Source: Dictyoglomaceae bacterium (GTDB lineage: Bacteria; Dictyoglomota; Dictyoglomia; Dictyoglomales; Dictyoglomaceae). Taken from it: a stretch of 10,572 bases of DNA. The notes beneath the pieces were generated by a model, which worked only from the letters and a program-made list of their open reading frames with translations, was not told where the DNA came from and searched no databases. Position numbers and translations under genes: made by a program. Numbering within the stretch: position 1 is the first letter of the stretch; each line of letters opens with the position of its first letter. Below, piece after piece: positions 1 through 6,390 of this stretch. Where the stretch lies: positions 1 to 10,572 of the forward strand of contig JAOADF010000122.1 of NCBI GenBank assembly GCA_026417425.1, in the 5' to 3' direction.

Positions 1-261
1 TTCAGGATTTTCTTTAGTTTCTTCACAATAAGAATTTATGTCATCAAAATGTACTTTCTCTCTAAAATAATCCATAGCCAAATTATGAGCTATTTTATAT
101 AAATAAGATTTTGCAGTTTTTTCTTCTAAAGAAATTTTCATGGCCCTTAAAAAAGTCTCCTGAAGAAGATCCTTTGCTGTTTCCTCTTCTCCAATTAATC
201 TTCTCAAGTAAGAATATAATTCCTTTCCATAAAGTTTAAAATAATAAGAAATATCTTTCAT
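1..261 (-). CDS. ECF-family RNA polymerase sigma factor, N-terminal part (cut by window edge)
   Basis: The minus strand is open from an ATG at 261-259 to the window edge, giving 87 residues that begin MKDISYYFKLYGKELYSYLR. Residues about 29-40 (TAKDLLQETFLRA region) match sigma region 2.1/2.2, the core RNA polymerase contact. Residues about 52-68 (SYLYKIAHNLAMDYFRE) match region 2.3/2.4, which melts and reads the -10 element. The lack of region 1 and the start of region 2 only about 10 residues in are typical of extracytoplasmic-function (group 4) sigma factors, usually 160-200 residues. Region 4 and any anti-sigma partner would lie left of the window. It diverges from the GntR/LacI regulator. 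No good ribosome binding site precedes the ATG. An ECF-type promoter lies just upstream, which suggests autoregulation. The family is confident; the stimulus it responds to is unknown. Confidence 0.9.
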   Translation of the reverse strand, partial: MKDISYYFKLYGKELYSYLRRLIGEEETAKDLLQETFLRAMKISLEEKTAKSYLYKIAHNLAMDYFREKVHFDDINSYCEETKENPE

Positions 262-275
262 GTTCCATTATATAA

Positions 276-302
276 TACGGATTTTCTAAAAAGAAAGTTG
301 CA
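276..302 (-). promoter_or_regulatory. Candidate ECF-type promoter for the sigma factor gene
   Basis: Read leftward, TGCAAC (302-297) and CGTA (279-276) are separated by 17 nt. This is one mismatch from the TGAAAC-N16/17-CGTA layout known for several ECF sigma factors such as Bacillus SigW. Transcription would start roughly at 270-266, leaving only about 5-9 nt before the ATG. A TATAAT at 272-267 on the same strand is an alternative housekeeping -10, but it would put the start at or inside the ATG. Assignment to the neighbouring sigma factor is inference. Confidence 0.45.
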
Positions 303-311
303 TTGTATAAT
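282..311 (+). promoter_or_regulatory. Candidate promoter for the GntR/LacI regulator gene
   Basis: A perfect TATAAT sits at 306-311, and the only -35 candidate at suitable distance is the weak TTTTCT at 282-287 (18-nt spacer). Predicted start is near 318, giving a leader of about 19 nt before the regulator's GTG. It overlaps the leftward ECF-type promoter, so the two may interfere. In this AT-rich DNA a TATAAT alone is modest evidence. Confidence 0.4.
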
Positions 312-331
312 AAACAAAAAATTTTAAAGAA

Positions 332-340
332 GGAAGGTGA
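332..340 (+). promoter_or_regulatory. Ribosome binding site overlapping the regulator's presumed GTG start
   Basis: GGAAGGTGA is a near-perfect complement to the 16S rRNA 3' end (consensus GGAGGTGA), but the proposed GTG start (337-339) lies inside it. A usual 5-9 nt spacing from this site would instead point to the in-frame ATA codons at 346 or 349. A weaker AGAAGG at 328-333 lies only 3 nt from the GTG. The true initiation codon is therefore uncertain by a few residues. Confidence 0.5.
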
Positions 341-1398
341 AGGATATAATACCTAAAGCTCCATATAAGGTAATAACTGATTTTTTAAGAGAAAGAATTT
401 ATAGGGAATATGGACCTGGAGATAAGATCCCTTCAGAGAATGAGCTTGCCAATATGTTTAAAGTAAGTAAGCTTACTGCAAGGAAGGCTATCGATAAATT
501 AGTGGGTGAAGGATTATTGGTAAGGGTCCAAGGAATAGGAACCTTTGTGTCAGATCTTGCAAGATTTAATAAAAATTCGGTAAAAGCAGTGGGAGTTTTA
601 ATAATGAATCGTTTTGATGATCGAGGACTATCCATTGTAGGAGGAATTGTAAAAACCTTAGAAAGATTTTATATAAATCCCATTGTGGTAGATATTGCTC
701 AAAATGAAGAAAGATATATTTCTCATAAATTAAAAGCTTTAGTAAATCAGGAAATTTCAGGATTAATAGTATCTCCCACCCAAACATTACTGGAAGTTCC
801 AATTTTTAAAAAACTTCTTTCGGAGAATTTCCCCATTGTTTTTGTAGATAGAACCATAGAAGATGTAGATATTCCCACGGTAGAATCAGATAACTATCTT
901 GGTGGAGTTCTTCTTGGAAAACATTTTAGGAAAAATCATAATGTTAAAAGGGCTCTCTTTATAACTCAAGAAGGTTTTGAACTTACCAGTGTTAAAGATA
1001 GATATGAAGGATTCAAGGAAGGATTGTGTAGTGATGTGGATATATTTATCTCGGAGAAAGTAGAAACTATAAGAGAAATAATTCCTCAAATAAAGAAGGG
1101 GGATTATGATGGTATATTCTTCTGTCATGATCCTTTAGCCATTGGTGGACTATTTATCCTTTGGGAAGCTGGAATAAGACTCCCTGAGGATATAAAAGTG
1201 GTAAGTTTTGATAACAGAGATATAGCAAAGTATGCATTACCTAAACTTACCACTGTAAAACAAAATTTTGAAGCTATAGGAGAGGAGTCCGCTCTATTTA
1301 TGGTTAAAATCCTAAAAGGGGAAGAGGTTCCTAAAAGAAGTAAGATTCCTGTGGAATTGGTGGTAAGGAATTCTTGCGGTTGTGAAGAAAATTTTTAA
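337..1398 (+). CDS. GntR/LacI chimeric sugar-responsive transcriptional regulator (AraR-like architecture)
   Basis: This 353-residue protein is probably the repressor of the downstream alpha-mannoside genes. Residues about 9-72 form a GntR winged helix-turn-helix: GPGDKIPSENELANMFKVS (26-44) and ARKAIDKLVGEGLL are classic, and RVQGIGTFV (63-71) is the wing. Residues about 83-350 resemble the periplasmic-binding-protein-like sensor of LacI/GalR proteins, with GVLIMNRF, FPIVFVDR, DYDGIFFCHDPLAIGG, PEDIKVVSFDN and LTTVKQNFEAIG segments. The tail NSCGCEENF is common in LacI-type sensors. This N-GntR/C-LacI fusion is the AraR arrangement, in which the sensor binds a sugar and releases DNA. GTG at 337 is the conventional start choice; the ribosome site makes initiation a few codons later possible. 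I see no terminator before the next promoter, so read-through into the mannosidase gene is possible. The ligand is unknown; mannose or a mannoside is inferred from context. Confidence 0.9.
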   Translation: MKDIIPKAPYKVITDFLRERIYREYGPGDKIPSENELANMFKVSKLTARKAIDKLVGEGLLVRVQGIGTFVSDLARFNKNSVKAVGVLIMNRFDDRGLSIVGGIVKTLERFYINPIVVDIAQNEERYISHKLKALVNQEISGLIVSPTQTLLEVPIFKKLLSENFPIVFVDRTIEDVDIPTVESDNYLGGVLLGKHFRKNHNVKRALFITQEGFELTSVKDRYEGFKEGLCSDVDIFISEKVETIREIIPQIKKGDYDGIFFCHDPLAIGGLFILWEAGIRLPEDIKVVSFDNRDIAKYALPKLTTVKQNFEAIGEESALFMVKILKGEEVPKRSKIPVELVVRNSCGCEENF

Positions 1399-1409
1399 TA
1401 ACCAATCTA

Positions 1410-1438
1410 TTGACAAAAAAATTTTTTTATAGTAACTT
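1410..1438 (+). promoter_or_regulatory. Sigma-A-type promoter of the mannoside operon
   Basis: A perfect TTGACA (1410-1415) is followed at exactly 17 nt by TAACTT (1433-1438), a 3/6 match to TATAAT. The spacer contains A7 immediately followed by T7 (1415-1428), a tract expected to bend DNA. The -10 hexamer runs into the inverted repeat at 1436-1459, and the expected start near 1445 lies at the centre of that repeat. A better hexamer, TATAGT at 1428-1433, has only a 12-nt spacing to TTGACA and is less likely. Confidence 0.6.
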
Positions 1439-1459
1439 ATATATACAAGTATATATAAG
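1436..1459. promoter_or_regulatory. Probable operator: perfect 11-bp inverted repeat
   Basis: CTTATATATAC (1436-1446) and GTATATATAAG (1449-1459) are exact reverse complements separated by AA. The repeat covers the end of the -10 and the predicted transcription start, an ideal site for steric repression, and lies 37 bp after the regulator gene's stop. Its core TATACTTGTATA on the minus strand shares TTGTA with the AraR operator consensus, in keeping with an AraR-like regulator. Binding by the adjacent regulator is inference. Confidence 0.65.
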
Positions 1460-1471
1460 CTGGAGGATGGG

Positions 1472-4066
1472 ATGAAAGCACATATTATTACTCATACTCA
1501 TTGGGATCGGGAGTGGTATGTTACTTTTGAAATCTTTCGCCATCGTTTATTAGAGTTAATGGATCTTTTAGTAAATGAATTAGAAAAAAGAAAGGAATTT
1601 AAATATTTCCTCTTGGATGGACAAGTTGTAATCCTCGAAGATTATTTAGAGATTCGTCCAGAAAATAAAGATAGACTAATAAATTTGATAAAAAAGGGGA
1701 AAATCTCTGTAGGTCCTTGGTATATTCTTCCCGATGAATTTCTAATAATGGGAGAATCTTTTGTAAGAAATTATCTATATGGGAAAAAGATATTACAAAG
1801 TTTAGGGATTAATGGAATGAATATTGGATATCTTCCTGATATGTTTGGACATAATGCTTATACACCTGTTGTTTTAAAGGAGCTTGGACTTAAAGCAGGA
1901 GTAGTATGGAGAGGCGTAGGTTCTAAATCAAGAAAAACAGAATTTATATGGGAAGCTCCTAATGGTGATGGTATCCTCACCCTAAATCTTATACGCAGTT
2001 ATTCCAATGGTGCTCATTTTGGCGGTAATATCCATGAGCTTAAAGAAAAATTTAAAAGGGAAATAGAAGAATTAAAAAATTATGCAACCACAGAAAACAT
2101 CTTGATTATGAATGGAACTGATCATGAGATACCTATAATGGAACTCCCTGAAAAATTTTCAGAATGGAGTAAAGAGTTCGGAGTAGAGATTATCCATTCC
2201 AATCTTGAAAATTACACAGAAGAAGTTTTAAGGGAAAATCCTAAGTTAGAAAAAATAATTGGTGAATTAAGGGATCCAACCTATGAACCCATTTTAAAGG
2301 ATGTTACCTCTACTAGGGTATACTTAAAAATATTAAATTTTGAAGCTCAACTCTTATATTTAAGATATTTAGAACCTCTTTCTGCTATAGCAAAGACTTT
2401 AAATATAAATCCAAGAATCAATGAGTTAGATTATGGATGGAAAAATATCTTGAAATCTCATCCCCATGATAGTATCTGTGGATGTAGTATAGATAGAGTT
2501 CATAGAGATGTGGAAACAAGATTATATTCTGCTTTGGAGAATGGATTAGGAATATTAACAAAACTTATGAATGATATCCCCATAAATCTTGGTGAAAGGG
2601 ATAAAGATATAAATATATGTGTATTTAATCCTTTAGAAAGAGATGGAAAAAGAATAGTAGAATTATATGCAAGTTTAGATTCCCCTGAGTATGAGATTTA
2701 TGATCTGAAGGGAAACAGGATAGAAAGTCATATTGAGCCTATAGGAATACCTATTGAGGAGATATTTAAATTTTCAAGTAAAAGAAATTATATATTCCTA
2801 TCTTCCATGAGAGGTTTCTTCAAAGAAATAAATCCCATGAGAGACTTTATGAATCCTTTATATAAAATATCTTTTATGGCAGATCTTCCTTCTCTTTCCT
2901 TTACTTCCTTTACTTTAAAGAAAAGGGAATATAAAGAAAATAAAAAATTATTGGAGAGCACTTTAGATTTTGAGAACGATTTTTACTTCTTTCACCTTAA
3001 TAATGATGGAACCTTTAATATTTACGACAAAATAAACCAAGTAGAGCTTAAAAATATAAATTATTTTGAAGATCAGGGAGATATTGGCGATGAATATAAT
3101 TTTTCTCCTACAGAAGGAGAACCTTTAAAAGTTGTTCCCCAAGTTAAAGTATTAAGGGTTAGGGATAAAGAATTTCTAAAGGAAATAATTTTAGAAGGAA
3201 AAATGGATCTTCCCATTTCTGCAGAGGGAAGAAAAAGAAATAAAGAGAAGGTCTCTATTCCCTTTAACATGACTTATACCTTATATAGAGATTTTCCCCG
3301 TATAGATGTTTCCATAGATTTAGAAAATAAAGCATGGGATCACAGGATAAGATTTGGGTTAGATTTGCCTGAAGATATAGAAATTATTCTAAACGATGGG
3401 TATTATGGAATTGTAGAGCATGAAACAAAGGTCAATAATAGTAAAGAATATGTGGAAGAGAATATTCCAAGATATGCTATGGAATCCTTTGTAAGCATTA
3501 TTGGTGATAAAACCAAAATAATGGTAGTAACTCGAGGACTCCATGAATATGAGGTTGAAAGAAAAGAAAGAGAAACATCTCTTAAAATTACTCTATTAAG
3601 ATCTGTAGGATATTTATCAAGGGGAGATCTTACTACAAGGAAAGGACACGCAGGACCTTTTATTCCAACCCCCGAAGGTCAATGTATTGGAAGATATAAC
3701 TTTGAGTACTCCTTTATAATTCTGAATTCCAGTAAAGAACAAGAGTTATACGAAAAATCAAGGAATTATTTAATTTATCCTGTTGCCATCAGCTTACCTT
3801 TAAGGATAAAAGATTGGAGTTTTATGGATATACCTTCTGAATTATTTTTAACGGCATTAAAAATTTCTGAAGATGGGGAAGGAATTATTCTAAGAGTTGT
3901 AAATATAGGAGATGAAGGAGTTTATTCTCTAAAATCAAATATTTTTAATAAAGCTTTTATTGTGGATATGAAAGAGGATGAGAAAGAAGAATTAGAAGGA
4001 GATAGAGAATGGAAGATTAATTTTAGAAAGGGAGAAGTAAAAACCATAAAATTTTTAAAATCTTGA
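1472..4066 (+). CDS. GH38 alpha-mannosidase, cytoplasmic (MngB-like architecture)
   Basis: This 864-residue protein is predicted to hydrolyse terminal alpha-mannosyl linkages with retention, using a divalent metal (Zn2+ in studied members). The catalytic domain starts at once with HTHWDREW (8-15), where H10 and D12 fit the metal ligands. YLPDMFGH (120-127) contains the expected nucleophile D123. NGTDHE (214-219) and SHPHDSICGCSIDRVH (329-344) complete the site, with H332 the third likely metal ligand. The middle three-helix region and long beta-rich C-terminus fit family length (E. coli MngB is about 880). There is no signal peptide, so it acts in the cytoplasm on imported sugars. GGAGG at 1462-1466 lies 5 nt before the ATG. 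It is the first gene after the operator-bearing promoter. GH38 is certain; substrate is not. Options are mannosylglycerate (as MngB) or alpha-1,3/1,6-mannobiosides from N-glycan or mannan, which the GH92 neighbour favours. Confidence 0.93.
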   Translation: MKAHIITHTHWDREWYVTFEIFRHRLLELMDLLVNELEKRKEFKYFLLDGQVVILEDYLEIRPENKDRLINLIKKGKISVGPWYILPDEFLIMGESFVRNYLYGKKILQSLGINGMNIGYLPDMFGHNAYTPVVLKELGLKAGVVWRGVGSKSRKTEFIWEAPNGDGILTLNLIRSYSNGAHFGGNIHELKEKFKREIEELKNYATTENILIMNGTDHEIPIMELPEKFSEWSKEFGVEIIHSNLENYTEEVLRENPKLEKIIGELRDPTYEPILKDVTSTRVYLKILNFEAQLLYLRYLEPLSAIAKTLNINPRINELDYGWKNILKSHPHDSICGCSIDRVHRDVETRLYSALENGLGILTKLMNDIPINLGERDKDINICVFNPLERDGKRIVELYASLDSPEYEIYDLKGNRIESHIEPIGIPIEEIFKFSSKRNYIFLSSMRGFFKEINPMRDFMNPLYKISFMADLPSLSFTSFTLKKREYKENKKLLESTLDFENDFYFFHLNNDGTFNIYDKINQVELKNINYFEDQGDIGDEYNFSPTEGEPLKVVPQVKVLRVRDKEFLKEIILEGKMDLPISAEGRKRNKEKVSIPFNMTYTLYRDFPRIDVSIDLENKAWDHRIRFGLDLPEDIEIILNDGYYGIVEHETKVNNSKEYVEENIPRYAMESFVSIIGDKTKIMVVTRGLHEYEVERKERETSLKITLLRSVGYLSRGDLTTRKGHAGPFIPTPEGQCIGRYNFEYSFIILNSSKEQELYEKSRNYLIYPVAISLPLRIKDWSFMDIPSELFLTALKISEDGEGIILRVVNIGDEGVYSLKSNIFNKAFIVDMKEDEKEELEGDREWKINFRKGEVKTIKFLKS

Positions 4067-4103
4067 AGGGAGGTGAAAAGAAAAAATAAAAAATTTCCCT
4101 TCA
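4064..4103 (+). promoter_or_regulatory. Intercistronic stem-loop beginning at the GH38 stop codon
   Basis: TGAAGGGA (4064-4071, including the stop TGA) pairs perfectly with TCCCTTCA (4096-4103), and two G-U pairs (4072-4073 with 4094-4095) can extend it; the loop is about 20 nt and A-rich. No T-run follows directly, so it is not a typical terminator. The stem buries AGGGAGG, a strong ribosome-binding-like sequence with no conventional start codon after it. It may tune stability or translation of the downstream binding-protein message. Confidence 0.4.
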
Positions 4104-4144
4104 GTTTCAAAATTTTCAAAAAATTTCTTTAAGGGGGTAGAGGT

Positions 4145-5425
4145 ATGAAGAAGTTAGTTTTAAGTTTATTGATTGTATTCCTTTTAATTTCAATCTTGCC
4201 CATATATGGACAAAAAACTGTAGAAATAACCTTCTGGCACAATATGAGTAGAGAGGTTGATAAAAAATCCATAGAAGAAAGTGTAGAAAAATTCAACAAG
4301 ACACATCCTTATATTCGAGTAAAAGTTTTATTAGTTCCAGGAGCAGAGACAGAAATAACAAAATTAATGACTGCTGTTGCTGCTGGTACAGGACCTGATG
4401 TATACTACCTTGATAGGTTTACAGTAGCTCAAAGAGCCAATGAGGGAGTTTTAGAATGCGTAGAAGATTGGCTTGTAAAAGCTGGAGTAGATGTTAAGAA
4501 ATTAAAGGCACAATTCTTTGATTTTGCAATTCAAGAAGCAACCTTCAAAGGAAAACTCTATGCTTTACCTTGGGATACTGATGATAGAGTACTTTACTAT
4601 AATAAGAAGTTATTCAAAGAGGCAGGATTAGATCCCACAAAACCCCCAAAGACTATTGCAGAACTTGATGCAGTTGCTGATAAACTTACAAAGATTAAAG
4701 GAAATGTTATTGAAGTATTTGGGATTATACCATGGTATTCTCAAGGATGGCACTATACTTGGGGTTGGGCTTTTGGAGGAGAATTCTATAATGAAAGATT
4801 ACAAAGATTTACCTTCGGAACAGATAAAAGAATAATTGACTCTTATAAGTGGCAAAAGAAATATGCAGACAAATACGGAATGGCAACTATAGGAGCATTC
4901 CTTGGAATGTTCGGACCAGAAGTTGATCCTTTCATTGCAGGGAAATTAGCTATGAAGGTTGATGGAAACTGGTACTTAGCCAATTTAAGAGCCTTCGCAC
5001 CCAAGGATTTTGAGTATGGTATAGCTTATATACCATCTATTGATGGAAGGCTTACTACTTGGGCTGGTGGCTGGAGCTTAGCAATTCCTAAAGGAGCAAA
5101 GAATCCTAAGGAAGCAGCAGAATTTATGATGTATATGGCAACAGAAGGACAGATAAAATATGCAATTGATACAGCCCACTTACCTACGGTAAAAGCAGGA
5201 GTTCCTGAACTTCTTAAGGCTGATCCAGAACAAAAACTATTTGCAGATCTTCTTGCTGTGGCAAAATGCAGACCTGTGGTTCCAGTAGGAGCATTGGTAT
5301 GGGATAAACTCACTGAGGCAAGAGATTATGTCCTATATGGACAAAAGACAGCAGAAAAGGCCTTAGCAGATGCCCAAAAAGAGTGTCAAGAAGCTCTTGA
5401 TAAAGCTCTTGGAAAGAAGAAATAG
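4145..5425 (+). CDS. Extracytoplasmic sugar-binding protein of a CUT1-type ABC importer
   Basis: This 426-residue protein captures the sugar and delivers it to the two permeases encoded next. Residues 1-22 are a signal peptide (MKK, a hydrophobic run LVLSLLIVFLLISILPIYG, then QKTVEITFWHN). There is no lipobox cysteine, so it looks soluble rather than a lipoprotein. The mature start EITFWHNMS, followed by FNKTHPYIRVKV and MTAVAAGTGPDVYYLD, is typical of family 1 (MalE/UgpB-like) solute-binding proteins. LYALPWDTDDRVLYYNKKLFKEAGLD, GWSLAIPKGAKNPKEAAEFM and aromatic-rich stretches (WYSQGWHYTWGWAFGG) fit an oligosaccharide pocket. Length is usual. AAGGGGG at 4131-4137, about 7 nt before the ATG, is the ribosome site. 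A strong hairpin after the gene could raise its expression over the permeases. Mannoside specificity is inferred from the flanking mannosidases. Confidence 0.92.
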   Translation: MKKLVLSLLIVFLLISILPIYGQKTVEITFWHNMSREVDKKSIEESVEKFNKTHPYIRVKVLLVPGAETEITKLMTAVAAGTGPDVYYLDRFTVAQRANEGVLECVEDWLVKAGVDVKKLKAQFFDFAIQEATFKGKLYALPWDTDDRVLYYNKKLFKEAGLDPTKPPKTIAELDAVADKLTKIKGNVIEVFGIIPWYSQGWHYTWGWAFGGEFYNERLQRFTFGTDKRIIDSYKWQKKYADKYGMATIGAFLGMFGPEVDPFIAGKLAMKVDGNWYLANLRAFAPKDFEYGIAYIPSIDGRLTTWAGGWSLAIPKGAKNPKEAAEFMMYMATEGQIKYAIDTAHLPTVKAGVPELLKADPEQKLFADLLAVAKCRPVVPVGALVWDKLTEARDYVLYGQKTAEKALADAQKECQEALDKALGKKK

Positions 5426-5437
5426 CTAGCCTTTTTT

Positions 5438-5466
5438 AGGGGCGTTGGATTCTTTCCAACGCCCCT
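5438..5466 (+). terminator. Strong GC-rich hairpin between binding-protein and permease genes (partial terminator or 3' stabiliser)
   Basis: AGGGGCGTTGGA (5438-5449) and TCCAACGCCCCT (5455-5466) form a perfect 12-bp stem with a 5-nt loop (TTCTT), 12 nt after the binding-protein stop. What follows (TATTAATTTTTAATT) is T-rich but interrupted, so termination is probably incomplete. No promoter is clear before the next ATG at 5494. Such hairpins commonly give high binding-protein and low permease levels within one operon. Confidence 0.7.
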
Positions 5467-5493
5467 TATTAATTTTTAATTAGAGGTGGAAAT

Positions 5494-6378
5494 ATGACAA
5501 AAATTGAAAGAAAAGAGTTTATAAAGGGATTATTATTTATTTCTCCCTGGCTCATAGGATTTCTTGTTTTTACAGTTTACCCCATATTTGCATCTTTATA
5601 CATGAGTTTTACTGAATATAGTGTGGTTGGTGCCTCCAAATGGATAGGACTAGCAAATTATAAAAAACTTATCACAGACTTTTTATCTCTAAAGGCTATT
5701 TCAAATACTTTATATTATGCTGCTGGTCTTGTCCCTGTTGGTCTTATTGTGGGATTAGTCCTCGCCATACTTCTTGTCCAACCTTTAAAGGAAATATTAT
5801 TTTATAGGACAACCATATATTTTCCCAGTATTGTACCTGCTTTTGCCTTTGCTACAATAGGTGTTTGGTTTTTTAATCCCTACATTGGATTTATGAATAA
5901 TTTACTTAAAATTTTTGGAATTCAAGGACCTTTTTGGCTTTCGGAACAATGGGTAAAAAGAACCATAATTTTAATGGCCCAATGGGGAGCGGGAGGAACA
6001 GCATTAATTTATATGGCAGCAATTAGAGATATTCCAAGAGAATTATACGAATCTGCAGAATTAGATGGGGCTAGTGCCTGGCAAAGATTTTGGCATATAA
6101 CAGTCCCTATGATTTCTCCAGCAACTCTTTACTATCTTGTAATTGCTACCCTAGGAGCCCTTCAAATATTTGATCTACCTAATATTATGACTGGTGGTGG
6201 ACCTGCAAACTCCTCTTTATCCTTTGTTATGTATTTATATCAGAATGCTTTTAGATATGGATATATGGGTTATGCGGCATCTATGGCATGGATTCTTTTT
6301 GTAATATCTTTTATTTTAACCATGTTAATATTTGGAACTACAAGATATTGGGTCTTTTATTATGGAGCAAGAAGATGA
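5494..6378 (+). CDS. ABC sugar transporter permease, MalF/UgpA type
   Basis: This 294-residue inner-membrane protein forms half of the importer channel. It has about six membrane segments, near residues 13-38, 72-95, 107-127, 155-176, 205-225 and 262-284. The cytoplasmic EAA loop, which docks the ATPase, is ELYESAELDGASAWQRFWHI (183-202) running on to TVPMISP, with the conserved glycine G192. The N-terminal segment SPWLIGFLVFTVYPIFASLYMSFTEY is characteristic of the MalF/UgpA side of CUT1 importers; the big extra periplasmic loop of E. coli MalF is absent, as in most family members. The start is ATG 5494, preceded by AGAGGTGG (5482-5489). The next gene's ribosome site overlaps this stop, indicating coupled translation. 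No ATPase gene follows in the window. Function as a sugar permease is confident; the substrate is inferred. Confidence 0.93.
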   Translation: MTKIERKEFIKGLLFISPWLIGFLVFTVYPIFASLYMSFTEYSVVGASKWIGLANYKKLITDFLSLKAISNTLYYAAGLVPVGLIVGLVLAILLVQPLKEILFYRTTIYFPSIVPAFAFATIGVWFFNPYIGFMNNLLKIFGIQGPFWLSEQWVKRTIILMAQWGAGGTALIYMAAIRDIPRELYESAELDGASAWQRFWHITVPMISPATLYYLVIATLGALQIFDLPNIMTGGGPANSSLSFVMYLYQNAFRYGYMGYAASMAWILFVISFILTMLIFGTTRYWVFYYGARR

Positions 6379-6390
6379 GGAGGATAGAAT

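Noticed and set aside
267..276. TATAAT readable on both strands (271-276 plus; 272-267 minus) as a promoter core
   Set aside because: On the plus strand it lacks a usable -35 and is farther from the regulator than the TATAAT at 306-311; on the minus strand it would put the start at the ATG. It is probably AT-rich background or a secondary element.
399..802. Minus-strand open frames inside the regulator gene (399-635 and 566-802)
   Set aside because: They are shadows of a confident GntR/LacI coding region, have no family motif, and lack convincing ribosome sites.
1428..1433. TATAGT as -10 of the mannoside promoter
   Set aside because: It is a better hexamer, but the spacing to the perfect TTGACA is only 12 nt and no other -35 lies at 16-18 nt.
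4073..4132. GTG-started 19-residue leader peptide frame between GH38 and the binding-protein gene
   Set aside because: The GTG is part of the ribosome-binding-like GGAGGTGA itself and has no site of its own upstream; a short open frame is expected by chance in such AT-rich DNA. Kept only as part of a finding.
5026..5313. 95-codon minus-strand open frame inside the sugar-binding protein gene
   Set aside because: It lies fully within a well-supported coding sequence and has a low-complexity composition with no recognisable domain.
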